Shown here one piece after another: positions 52,008-60,693 of a stretch of DNA of 64,000 bases. Under the pieces are notes generated by a model. That model worked only from the letters and a program-made list of their open reading frames with translations. It had not been told where the DNA came from and made no database searches. The stretch spans positions 14,541-78,540 of the forward strand of contig JAHDWA010000019.1 in the NCBI GenBank assembly GCA_023382535.1. The letters are read 5' to 3'. The DNA comes from Anaerolineae bacterium. Lineage in GTDB: Bacteria; Chloroflexota; Anaerolineae; 4572-78; J111. Every line of letters starts with the position of its first letter. Within the stretch, counting starts at the first letter, position 1. Made by a program: the position numbers and the translations under genes.

Positions 52008-52138
52008 ACCGAAAAGATTTGACGGCCCTGCCGGCGGTCAGAATAGCTACGGGCCGGCTCCAAACAGCAGGGCACATCCCAGCGCCCGGCTCTCTGCCGC
52101 GTGTCGCCGAAGCTGGCGCTCAGGAGGAAAAGAATTGA
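52004..52138 (+). CDS. Small 44-aa ORF coupling sortase and kinase
   Basis: ATG 52004 overlaps the sortase stop (ATGA), and its own stop overlaps the kinase TTG start (TTGA, 52135-52138). GGAG lies about 9 nt before the ATG. The product (MNRKDLTALPAVRIATGRL and onward to EAGAQEEKN) is soluble, basic and unrecognised. Exact overlaps on both sides suggest it is translated, either as a small protein or simply to couple the two large genes. Confidence 0.5.
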   Translation: MNRKDLTALPAVRIATGRLQTAGHIPAPGSLPRVAEAGAQEEKN

Positions 52139-53511
52139 CCCAGGCCAATCCCTCGCGCGGGACCGCGCCGCTGCGGTCGCCAACAGGAAGCGACCACCCC
52201 AACGGGCCGGGTTTCAACCACTGGCCGAGTTTTAAGGCGCTGGCCGCGACGGTCAGCCTCGCTGAACTAAGCGAACGAGTGACCCGCGAACTCTGCCGCC
52301 AGTGGCCGGCCGACCAGGTCTTCCTGCTCCTGGCCGATTCTTGCGGTACTCTGCATATCCGGGCTGAGCACAGCCGTCGTGGCGCGCCCCGGCGGGATGT
52401 TGTCCCGGGGAGTATCTGTGACCTGGCCATGGCCGGCAACGCCTTTGTGGTCCCGGAGGCCCTGAGCCATCCCCTGTTCCAGAACCGCGAGCGGGTAATC
52501 GAGCTGAATTTACGCAGCCTCATGGCTTGCCCGTTGGGCAGCGACCAGCCGCAGGGAGTTCTGTACGTTTGTTCCTACAGCCGCCGCGGCCTCTTTACCG
52601 AAGCCGACCTGGACCTGCTCCGGGCCTACGCCGCCCAGGTCAGCCTGCATCTGGAGCGCATGCGAGCGCTGGCCGAAAAAGAGCGGCTGCGGCGGGAACT
52701 GCAGACGGTGGCCGGCAGCCGGGGCCGGGTGGCGGCGGTGGCCCAGCATGAACTGATTAACCCGGTCCAGGAAATCTGGCTGGCCCTGTCCCTGGTTCAG
52801 AAACAGGCTGGCCTGCTGGCCGAGCGCCTTGGCCCGGCAGCGACCCCGGAACTGCACGAAACGGTTGAAGGGCTGCTGGCCGGGTTAGGCCACATCGCCC
52901 ACGGCGCTCAGGGGGTCAAGGAACGCTATATTGACCCGCTGCGCCGCTTCCATCAATTGGAACTGCGACTGGACCGCCTCGAACCGGCGCTCCTGACCGC
53001 TGCTGCCCTCCAAAAAATGAGCCTGGCCTGGCGCTGGTTGGCCCCCGACCACCGGCTGGAACTGTTTGAAAGCTTGCCGGTCCCGCTCAAGGTAGATCTT
53101 GACCTGTTTGAGCAGGCGGTGGCGCACCTGATCCAAAACGCGGCCAACTACTCCAAGGTCGGGTCGCCCATCCGGGTAACGGCCTGGCTCGAGCAAGCTG
53201 AGCTGATCATTGCGGTGGAAGATGAGGGGATCGGCATTCCGGCCGAGGATTTACCCTTCATCGGTCTCTGGCTGTACCGGGGCCGCAACGTAGCCAACAA
53301 GGCCCGGTTTCCGGCCGGGCTGGGTCTTGGCCTGCACGCCGCCCGGCATATTGTCGAAGCGCATGGCGGTCAGTTGCGGATCGAGAGCAAACTCGGACGA
53401 GGCACGCAGGTCCGCCTCTGTCTGCCGCTGTTTGGCGACAGGGTCAAGTCGTCGGACGTGCTAAAAATGGTTAACTCTGACGAAGTCAGAGCTGTTTTGG
53501 GTGGCTGCTGA
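52135..53511 (+). CDS. Soluble GAF-domain histidine kinase
   Basis: A 458-aa sensor kinase with no membrane helices. Residues ~30-180 look like a GAF domain (LAELSERVTRELCRQWPADQ, later LMACPLGSDQPQGVLYVCSY). A phosphoacceptor helix has AVAQHELINPVQE with the likely histidine near residue 205. The ATPase domain has an N box (HLIQNAANYS), G1 (VEDEGIGIP) and G2 (GLGLGLHAARHIVEAHGG). The TTG start at 52135 is chosen because AGGAGG sits 7 nt upstream; a longer in-frame start from 51952 lies inside the sortase gene. No response regulator is encoded beside it. It may sense envelope state for the surface genes, which is inference. Confidence 0.85.
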   Translation: MTQANPSRGTAPLRSPTGSDHPNGPGFNHWPSFKALAATVSLAELSERVTRELCRQWPADQVFLLLADSCGTLHIRAEHSRRGAPRRDVVPGSICDLAMAGNAFVVPEALSHPLFQNRERVIELNLRSLMACPLGSDQPQGVLYVCSYSRRGLFTEADLDLLRAYAAQVSLHLERMRALAEKERLRRELQTVAGSRGRVAAVAQHELINPVQEIWLALSLVQKQAGLLAERLGPAATPELHETVEGLLAGLGHIAHGAQGVKERYIDPLRRFHQLELRLDRLEPALLTAAALQKMSLAWRWLAPDHRLELFESLPVPLKVDLDLFEQAVAHLIQNAANYSKVGSPIRVTAWLEQAELIIAVEDEGIGIPAEDLPFIGLWLYRGRNVANKARFPAGLGLGLHAARHIVEAHGGQLRIESKLGRGTQVRLCLPLFGDRVKSSDVLKMVNSDEVRAVLGGC

Positions 53512-53565
53512 CCTGAGCAGCCGGTCCTGTATTCATTCGCGCTATCGCGGTGTCGAAAGGAAAGC

Positions 53566-56500
53566 ATGAAGAATTTACGTCTTTTACCTCTCCGGTTGTT
53601 GCTGGCCCTCCTAGTCAGCGCCCTCCTGGCCGCCGGCATTGCCCTGGCCTTCAGCACCCAATGGAGCACGCATTTCAACAGCGCCGGCGACCTGGGCCAG
53701 TTTGACCGCTACCTGATCGGCGACTGCGCCGGCCAGAACCACTCCGTTTCGGGCAGTTCAGTCCATATGCGCGCCAATTACGGCGCCGACTGTTTTGGCG
53801 CTTACTACCGCGACAACAACAACCACCCCAATACCTTCCCCACCGACCAGGACGTGCGGGTCACCTGGCGCTGGCGCTACAGCGGCTATGAAAAGTACGG
53901 CACCCAGGCCGGCCAGGTGACCAGCGCCTACGGCGTGGTCCAATATTACGGCCTGTCGGGCGTGGATACGACCGGGGCCGGGGGCAATACCAACTTTCCC
54001 CACGTCGTGACCAACGGGCCGTGGGGCAGTAATGGAGTGGACAACCCGTTGTGGCGGGGCAGCGCCTACGATACGAACTGGCACACCTCCACCTTCGATT
54101 TCATTTGTGATGGGACACAGCTCACCTGGTGGCTGGACAGCGGCCAGATCCACCAGGCTAGCGGCCCGGCCCGGCCGGCGGGCGATCCCTACCGCCCCTA
54201 CCAGTTCTGGTTTGGCAACCTCCTGACCGACACCCCCGCCAATGGCGACTGGACCGGCTTTGACCTGGACAACGTCCACATCTACGCCGTCGAGCGACCG
54301 CAAATGAATACCCCTGTACCGGGCGGCGGTGGGACCCAGGCGGTGACCTGGAACGCCGTGCCTAACACCCCCCAGCCGGACGGTTCGACCTGGGGTATTG
54401 AATATGAAGCTCAGGTCTGCTCCGACCCCGCTTGCAGCAGCCCCCTCGGCAGTTCGGGCTGGCAGGCCGGCACGAGCTACACCTTCAGCGGGCTGGAAGT
54501 GAACCGGACCTACTCCTACCGGGTGCGGGCGCGCTGGGTTGGCGCGCCGGAGCTGGTCACCTGTTGGGGCAATACAGTCAGCGCCGAACAGGTAGGCGTG
54601 CCGGAGCTGCGCCTGGCCAAGAACGCTACGGCTGAGGCCGGGCCGGGCGAGGTCATCAGCTACAGCCTGATCCTGCAAAACAGCGGCAGCGCCGGCGCGA
54701 GCGGGGTGGTCGTCCGCGACCCGGTGCCGCCATATATCATCCATCCCACCAACATCAGCGGCGGCGGCAGTCTGAGCGGGAACGAGGTAATCTGGAATAT
54801 CGGCAGTCTGGACGGAGGCGAGAGCCACACCTTGAGCTGGCAGGGGGTAGTGGCCCCCGGCGTTCCGGCCAGCGTGACCCAGATTGTCAATACGGCGACG
54901 GCCAGTGACAATGCCGGCCACACCGCCCAAGCCCAGGCAGCGACGACGGTGCTGGTGCCGGGGCTGAGCCTGGCCAAGAGCGCCCCGGCCGAGATCAAGC
55001 CGGGCGAGGGAGTCAGCTACAGCCTGACCCTGGCCAACACGGGCAATATGACCCTGCGTCAAGTAGTGGTCCGTGATCCGTTACCGCAATATTTGCTCAA
55101 CCCCACCGGCATCAGCCACGGCGGCCGCCTGAATGGGAGCGAGGTCGTTTGGGAGATCGGCGATTTGACCGCCGGGGAAAGCCTGGTCCTGGCCTGGCGG
55201 GCGACGGTAGACCCGCTCATTCCGGTGGGCGTGACCGAGCTGCTCAACCGGGCGACTGTTACCACTCAGATCGGTCTAACCGCCGAAGCCCAGGCAGCGA
55301 GCCGGGTGATTCAGCCGCAGATGCGGGTCATCAAGGTTGCCCCGGAAAAGGTGATGCCGGGCCAGGAGATAACCTATACCCTCACCATTTCCAACGCCGG
55401 CAGCGTCACCCTGTACCAGGTCCGGCTGGAAGACCCGCTCCCGGCTTACATTACCCCCGTGCCTTACAGCATCTCGGATGGGGGCTATGAAGTGCCCGGC
55501 CGGCTTGTCTGGGACAACCTGGGCGATATTCCACCCGGTCAAAGCCGGGCTGTCTCCTGGCGGGGAACAATTGACCCGCTGATTCCCCCCGAGGTGCACG
55601 AAATCCGCAATGTCGCTGTCGCCACTGCCGGGGGCGGGCTGACTGAGACCGGCGAGACCCTGAGCGAGGTCCTCCAGCCGGGGCTGGCCCTGGTCAAGGA
55701 AGCCAGCGCCACGGCTTACGCCGGCGGGGAGATCGCCTATTATCTCCACCTGAGCAACAACGGCCCCGGCCTGGCCCGCTTCATCGAAGTCCACGACCCG
55801 CTGCCGGCCTACACCTTCTTCGTGCCTGATGTAGCCCCCAGTATCAACAACTACGGCACCCTGGAAGGCAGCGAGGTTGTCTGGCGGTTGAACGAACTCG
55901 GGCCGGGAGAGACGGCCACGCTGCGCTGGCGGGGCCAGGTCAACCTGGACGTGCCGGCGGGGGTGGACACCATCCCTAACGAAGCCCGGGCTACATCCCT
56001 GGAAACGCCCAACCCGGTCCTCGCCCAGGCCTCGACCCGGCTGCTCGATCCAGGGCTGCGCCTGAGCCAGACCTGCCCCACCCCGGCCCAGGCGGGGAAT
56101 GTCCTCACTTACACCGCACGGGTCGAGAACGGCAGCAATGGCGTGGCTCGCAGCGCGGTGGTGCGCGCGCCGGTCCCGGCCGGATTGAGCTACATTCCCG
56201 GCTCGGCCACCGCCGGGGGACGGCTGGCCGGCAATGAATTGATCTGGGAGCTGGGCACGCTGGCCCCGGGGGTGCGAGTGGAGCTGGCCTTCAGCCTCCA
56301 AACCGCGCCTGACCTGGCCGCCGGGCAGGTCGCCAGCGTGGTCTCGCTCTATTCGGATGACCAGGCGGTTATCCAACGGAGCTGCCAGACCGCCCTGTTC
56401 GTACCGGCCCTGAAACTGACTAAAATCGCCCCGGCCCAAGCCCTGGCCAATGAGGAGATCGAATACAGTCTGGCCGTCGAGAATCGCGGACCGGTCGTGG

Positions 56501-58245
56501 CCCATAACGCCGGGCTGACCGACAGCCTGCCGCTCGGAGCCGATTACGTGCCCGGCACGGCCTCGGACGGCGGGGCCGTGGGCGACAGCGCCATCTTCTG
56601 GCAATTGGGCGATCTGGCCCCGGGCCAGCGGGTCGAGCGCCGCTTCCGGGCGGTCGTCCACGCCCCCTGGGGGATTACGGCCACCCAAATCTACAACGAA
56701 GCTGCCGCCGGGGCCGAGCGGGCCGTGACGGTCCGAGTCAGCGCCGTGACCCTGGTACCCCGGCCTGTCTTCCAACTCACCAAGACCGCCCCGGCCCAGG
56801 TCAAGCCAGGTGAGATCATCAGTTACAGCCTGACCGCGCTCAACAGCGGCCCCGGCCTGGCTCGCCAGGCGCTCCTGCGGGACAATCTGCCCGAAGGCGT
56901 CATTGCCCTGGAAGATACCATTGCCGCCGCCGGGGGCTTCTACGACCCGGTCCAGCGGGCCGTGACCTGGCCCTTGGGCGATCTGCCGGCCGGAACGCCG
57001 GTCGAGCGGCAGTTCGCGGTCCTGGTCCCGGTCAGCCTGCGGCCCGGCGGCCTCCCCCTCCAGAACCGGGCCTTCTTGACTTCGCCGGACGCCATCGCCG
57101 CTTATGCCCAGGCCACGACCGGGGTGACGAGCACCTTTATCCTGGTCGGCGAGAAGACGGCCACGCCCTTCGTCAAACCGGGCGAGCGCATTGACTATGC
57201 CATCCAGGTCCACAACGGCAGCCCGAATCTGGCGGCCAACGTCGTCATCCGCGACCCGCTGCCCCCGTACACGACCTACCTGACCGATACCGCCTCGCTG
57301 CCGCCGGTCTTTGAAGAGAACGGGCAAATCCTGCTCTGGAACCTGGGCGTGCTGGCCAGCGGGGAAACCCGTGAGGTCCGCTTTACCGTGCAGGTGGCCG
57401 GGCAGGTTCCGGACTGGCTGGACCGGGTCACTAACACCGCCGCCGTCTCGTACAGCGGCGGCAGCTTCGAGGTGCAGGCAGTCACCCTCTTGCCTTCGGC
57501 CGGCCTTGCCGCGCAGGCTTCACCGACCCCCACCCTGCCCACAGCGCCGCCGCGCCCATCACAGCCCCCCGAACCGGTGCCGCCCACGCCCACTCCCCTG
57601 CCTTCCCGGCCGCCGGTGGTCGAAGTTCCCCCACCGGCGACGGCCAGTCCATCCTTGACCGCCCCGGTCCTGCTGAAAGCAGTCAGCCCGGAAACGGTCC
57701 CGGCCGGCCAGACCAGTCCGGTCACCTGGACTCTGACCTTTTCCAACCCGACCTCGCAGGCTGTGAGCGGCGTCATCGTCACCGACCCCCTGCCGCCGGG
57801 ACTGGTTTACCTTGGCCACGACACCACTCAGGGCCAGGTGCAGCTGACCGGCGACCTGACCCAAACCGTCATTGTCGCCACCCTGGGCGATGTACCGCCC
57901 AGCGGGCAGGCGACGATTGGGATAGTGACCCAGATCATCAGTGAAACCGTGACAGAGACGGTCTACACCAACACCGCCCGCTACACCGCCGCCACCCTGC
58001 CTCCTGGCATGTCTAATGAGGCCCGCGTGACGGTCGTGGGCCAGACCCCCTTCCTACCCGTCACCGGCGGCCTCCTTGACCCCCGCACCCCGGCGGGAAG
58101 GGGGGTGTGGGGAGGCGTGGCGGTGGTCTTGCTGCTGCTCGCGTTGGGACGCAGGGGAGCAGAGGAGCAGGGGAGCGGAGGGGCAGGGGGGAAAGAGAAG
58201 AAGATAGAAGATAGAGGATGGAAGATGGAGGATAGCAGATGGTAG
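53566..58245 (+). CDS. DUF11-repeat surface protein with LPVTG sorting signal
   Basis: A 1559-aa secreted wall-anchored protein. A signal peptide (LLLALLVSALLAAGIALA) is followed by a ~220-residue N-terminal domain resembling a concanavalin-like or laminin-G fold. A fibronectin-like segment comes next, then about eight DUF11-type repeats. Each repeat contains text such as KPGEGVSYSLTLANTG and VVRDPLPQY. A Pro-rich spacer leads to one more repeat. The C-terminus is FLPVTGG (1496-1502), a hydrophobic helix and a charged tail, as sortase substrates have. The tail is unusually long because the last ~65 nt of the gene are a dispersed purine-rich repeat. AAAGGAAAG precedes the ATG. It lies just after the sortase and kinase genes. 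Confidence 0.92.
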   Translation: MKNLRLLPLRLLLALLVSALLAAGIALAFSTQWSTHFNSAGDLGQFDRYLIGDCAGQNHSVSGSSVHMRANYGADCFGAYYRDNNNHPNTFPTDQDVRVTWRWRYSGYEKYGTQAGQVTSAYGVVQYYGLSGVDTTGAGGNTNFPHVVTNGPWGSNGVDNPLWRGSAYDTNWHTSTFDFICDGTQLTWWLDSGQIHQASGPARPAGDPYRPYQFWFGNLLTDTPANGDWTGFDLDNVHIYAVERPQMNTPVPGGGGTQAVTWNAVPNTPQPDGSTWGIEYEAQVCSDPACSSPLGSSGWQAGTSYTFSGLEVNRTYSYRVRARWVGAPELVTCWGNTVSAEQVGVPELRLAKNATAEAGPGEVISYSLILQNSGSAGASGVVVRDPVPPYIIHPTNISGGGSLSGNEVIWNIGSLDGGESHTLSWQGVVAPGVPASVTQIVNTATASDNAGHTAQAQAATTVLVPGLSLAKSAPAEIKPGEGVSYSLTLANTGNMTLRQVVVRDPLPQYLLNPTGISHGGRLNGSEVVWEIGDLTAGESLVLAWRATVDPLIPVGVTELLNRATVTTQIGLTAEAQAASRVIQPQMRVIKVAPEKVMPGQEITYTLTISNAGSVTLYQVRLEDPLPAYITPVPYSISDGGYEVPGRLVWDNLGDIPPGQSRAVSWRGTIDPLIPPEVHEIRNVAVATAGGGLTETGETLSEVLQPGLALVKEASATAYAGGEIAYYLHLSNNGPGLARFIEVHDPLPAYTFFVPDVAPSINNYGTLEGSEVVWRLNELGPGETATLRWRGQVNLDVPAGVDTIPNEARATSLETPNPVLAQASTRLLDPGLRLSQTCPTPAQAGNVLTYTARVENGSNGVARSAVVRAPVPAGLSYIPGSATAGGRLAGNELIWELGTLAPGVRVELAFSLQTAPDLAAGQVASVVSLYSDDQAVIQRSCQTALFVPALKLTKIAPAQALANEEIEYSLAVENRGPVVAHNAGLTDSLPLGADYVPGTASDGGAVGDSAIFWQLGDLAPGQRVERRFRAVVHAPWGITATQIYNEAAAGAERAVTVRVSAVTLVPRPVFQLTKTAPAQVKPGEIISYSLTALNSGPGLARQALLRDNLPEGVIALEDTIAAAGGFYDPVQRAVTWPLGDLPAGTPVERQFAVLVPVSLRPGGLPLQNRAFLTSPDAIAAYAQATTGVTSTFILVGEKTATPFVKPGERIDYAIQVHNGSPNLAANVVIRDPLPPYTTYLTDTASLPPVFEENGQILLWNLGVLASGETREVRFTVQVAGQVPDWLDRVTNTAAVSYSGGSFEVQAVTLLPSAGLAAQASPTPTLPTAPPRPSQPPEPVPPTPTPLPSRPPVVEVPPPATASPSLTAPVLLKAVSPETVPAGQTSPVTWTLTFSNPTSQAVSGVIVTDPLPPGLVYLGHDTTQGQVQLTGDLTQTVIVATLGDVPPSGQATIGIVTQIISETVTETVYTNTARYTAATLPPGMSNEARVTVVGQTPFLPVTGGLLDPRTPAGRGVWGGVAVVLLLLALGRRGAEEQGSGGAGGKEKKIEDRGWKMEDSRW

Positions 58246-58247
58246 AT
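58160..58247 (+). repeat. Purine-rich repeat forming the end of the DUF11 gene
   Basis: A run of AGGAG, GAAGATAG and GATGGAAG words ends with GGATAGCAGATGGTAGAT (58230-58247). The stop codon at 58243-58245 lies in it. The same 18-mer, with one change, occurs at 63431-63448 near the end of the second LPVTG gene. Pyrimidine-rich TTACTCCCTACTCC repeats follow at 58272-58304. Confidence 0.6.
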
Positions 58248-58312
58248 AGCAATAAAGGGAAGTTTCTTCCCCCTTACTCCCTACTCCTTACTACCTACTC
58301 CCTGGAGGTTTT

Positions 58313-58852
58313 ATGTACCGATTAATACTCTTTGACGCAGTGGATTTACTGGATAACAAAGGCGAAGTCTTGCTGGAGGCGAAAGCCTATTTTGCCCGCT
58401 TGCGGCTGGCGGGCTGGCCGCAGGCGGCGTTGATCACCAACCAGGGCGGGCCGGCCTGCCGGGATGCCGATTGGTCCTGGTCCGCCAGATATCCGACCCT
58501 GGCCGAGGTGGAGACCCAGTACGGCCGCCTGGCCGAAGCATTGGGGGCGCGGCTGTATATGAGCCTGATATACCTGACCCGGCAGGGCCAGGTGTATCGC
58601 CCCAGCGCACTGACCGGGGATGACCCGCGCGGGCGGCTGGATTGGCGGCTGCCAGGCGGCGGGATGATCCGGCAGGCGATGCAGGATCACCAGATCGAGC
58701 GACCCGACGAGGTCCTGGTCGTCGCCACCCGGCCGGAAGCGCTGCTGGCCGCCCAGGCGGTCAAAGCCGCCTATTTTGCCAACACCCGCAACTTTTTCCG
58801 GACGATCCGCCCGCCGCTGGTCCGCCCGACGGAAAGGGCCGCCCGTGTTTAA
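58313..58852 (+). CDS. HAD-like phosphatase fold protein, degenerate motif I
   Basis: A 179-aa protein shaped like a HisB-N/polynucleotide-phosphatase HAD member. The first strand is RLILFDAVDLLDNKG, the second motif ALITNQGG matches HAD motif II (Thr), and a later segment LPGGGMIRQAMQDHQIERPD with VLVVATRPEALLAA replaces motifs III and IV. In active HADs motif I is DxD; here it is D-A-V-D, with the second aspartate one place too far. The usual DD of motif IV is missing. It is probably not a normal phosphatase. GGAGG lies 6 nt before the ATG. It overlaps the next gene by 8 nt, tying it to the surface operon. Confidence 0.65.
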   Translation: MYRLILFDAVDLLDNKGEVLLEAKAYFARLRLAGWPQAALITNQGGPACRDADWSWSARYPTLAEVETQYGRLAEALGARLYMSLIYLTRQGQVYRPSALTGDDPRGRLDWRLPGGGMIRQAMQDHQIERPDEVLVVATRPEALLAAQAVKAAYFANTRNFFRTIRPPLVRPTERAARV

Positions 58853-60668
58853 CCCCAGAGCGACCCGCCTGGCCGCCGTGATCTTGATCGCAGTCGGTCT
58901 GCTCCTGCTGGCCCGGCTGGCGCTCCGTCCGGCAGCGGCCCAGTCGCCCGAGCGTCCTCGCCCGATCTCGGCCTGGGGCCTGCTGCCGGCCACGCGAACG
59001 GTTGAGTTGAACAGCCAGGGGGTCAGTAGCGGAACTTTTTATTCAACCGATTTCCAGACCTTTGAGTGTTTCCCGGTGCAGGCTGTCCTGGAATATACCG
59101 GGACCCACAGCTACATCTACCTCGACACCACCCAGTCCTGGGCGCGGAGCCTGGTCACCCCGACCGCCCAGGCCTTTGATGCCATGTGGCCGGTGCTGGT
59201 ATCGTCCTTTGGCCCGCCGCCCGACCGGGACGGCGACCCCCGTTTTAGCCTGCTTTTGCTGGACATCCGCGATCCATATTACCACGACCCGGGCGCGACC
59301 AGCTATATCCCGGCCTACTTCGATCCACTGAATGAAGCCCCCGGACCGTGCAGCAGCAGCCGGGAGCTGATCTACGTGGATCTTAACCCCACCAGCCCGG
59401 CCGGGTTGGACGGGAAACGCGGCCTGGCCCACAGCCTGGTCAACGCCATCCTCTGGCAGGCCGACCCTACTGAGGAGCTGTGGCTGGCCGAGAGCCTGGC
59501 GTACCTGGGCGAATATATCGCCGGCCTGGGCCATCGTCCGGAAATAGCCAACTTCCTGGCCAACCCACGCAACCCGCTGACCGGGCACACCCACTCGAGT
59601 GGCGACGCCGGGCAGGAATACCTGTGGGCGTTGTACCTGTCCCAGCAGTACGGCCCGACGGCGGTCTACAGCCTGGCCCAGAGCAGCCGGCATGGCCTGG
59701 CCTCGGTCAGTAACGTGACCGGGACCGATCCGGCCGATATTTTTCAGCGCTGGACCCTGGCCAATCTGGTTGACGCCGGGGGTGGGGCGACGCCTTACGG
59801 TTATGCCGGGCTGGAAATCGTGGCCGGAGCGGGCGACAACATGACGACCTTCAAGCGCCCGCCGGCTACCAGCATCATCGTCCCACCGCCGGATGGCTGG
59901 CCCGGCTCCCCACCCTATCGCCGCCCGCCCGGCCTGGACCTGAGCGGCAGTTTTCAGGGGGTCGGTTACTATGCCGCCGACTACTACCGGCTGTACCCCC
60001 TGGGCGTGCCAACCTGGATCGTGGATGTTTCGGATGAGCGGCCCTTTGGCCAGAGCGTCTACAGCGATGCGGTCACGGCGGCAGCCAATTGGGCAAATGT
60101 CATCACCATCCCCACCGTTATCACCGGCAGCTCCTTCACCCTGGCCTGCGGCCCGGGGCGGACCACGGGCGCGCTGGGCCGGTACCGCTACCAGCTCTGG
60201 CCGCTGTTTCCCCCCTGGTGGCCGGGCTGGGCCGAGGATGGCAGTGACGATGAGGATAACGATTGTATCCCTGACTGGACTGAGTGTCCGGAAGGACTTT
60301 GCCCGGATACGGACGGCGACAGTACGCCCGATTACCAGGATGCCGACAGCGACGGCGACGGTTTGAATGATCAGTGTGAATATGGTGGTTCGGGCTGTCC
60401 CCTTCCCGGCCCGGCCCGCGACAGCGACGCCGATGGGAGACCCGATTACCGGGATGCTGATGACGATAATGACGGCGTGCCAACCTTCCGGGAAATCGCG
60501 GCCGGCCAGAGCTGTACCACCGCTGGGGACTGCGACCGGGACGGGACGCCTGACTACCTGGACGATGACAGCGACGATGACGGCCTATTGGATGGCAGCG
60601 ACCCCAGCCCGGAGTGCGCAACGGATGAGTGTGAGACGTGCCTGTATTTACCCCTGATCAACCGGTGA
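58845..60668 (+). CDS. Secreted M30-like protein lacking HExxH, with calcium-binding repeats
   Basis: A 607-aa exported protein. A signal peptide (LAAVILIAVGLLLLARLAL, cut near AAAQ) precedes a domain arranged like hyicolysin-type M30 peptidases. Where HExxH is expected, the sequence is AHSLVNAILW (His196 to Asn200), so the catalytic glutamate and second histidine are missing. The following ELWLAESLAYLGEY still looks like the M30 glutamate helix. The last ~140 residues are Asp-rich thrombospondin type 3-like repeats (DSDADGRPDYRDADDDNDG). The protein ends CLYLPLINR, a C-terminus common in Chloroflexota secreted proteins. GTG 58845 with GGAAAGGG upstream is chosen over the longer ATG frame from 58776. 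Confidence 0.75.
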   Translation: MFNPRATRLAAVILIAVGLLLLARLALRPAAAQSPERPRPISAWGLLPATRTVELNSQGVSSGTFYSTDFQTFECFPVQAVLEYTGTHSYIYLDTTQSWARSLVTPTAQAFDAMWPVLVSSFGPPPDRDGDPRFSLLLLDIRDPYYHDPGATSYIPAYFDPLNEAPGPCSSSRELIYVDLNPTSPAGLDGKRGLAHSLVNAILWQADPTEELWLAESLAYLGEYIAGLGHRPEIANFLANPRNPLTGHTHSSGDAGQEYLWALYLSQQYGPTAVYSLAQSSRHGLASVSNVTGTDPADIFQRWTLANLVDAGGGATPYGYAGLEIVAGAGDNMTTFKRPPATSIIVPPPDGWPGSPPYRRPPGLDLSGSFQGVGYYAADYYRLYPLGVPTWIVDVSDERPFGQSVYSDAVTAAANWANVITIPTVITGSSFTLACGPGRTTGALGRYRYQLWPLFPPWWPGWAEDGSDDEDNDCIPDWTECPEGLCPDTDGDSTPDYQDADSDGDGLNDQCEYGGSGCPLPGPARDSDADGRPDYRDADDDNDGVPTFREIAAGQSCTTAGDCDRDGTPDYLDDDSDDDGLLDGSDPSPECATDECETCLYLPLINR

Positions 60669-60693
60669 GGTTGGTCGGGAGGAGGGTGAGCTT

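Noticed and set aside
55276..57327. 683-aa minus-strand ORF opposite the DUF11 protein
   Set aside because: Antisense reading of repeated DUF11 modules; no motif, and the plus frame has a signal peptide, repeats and a sorting signal.
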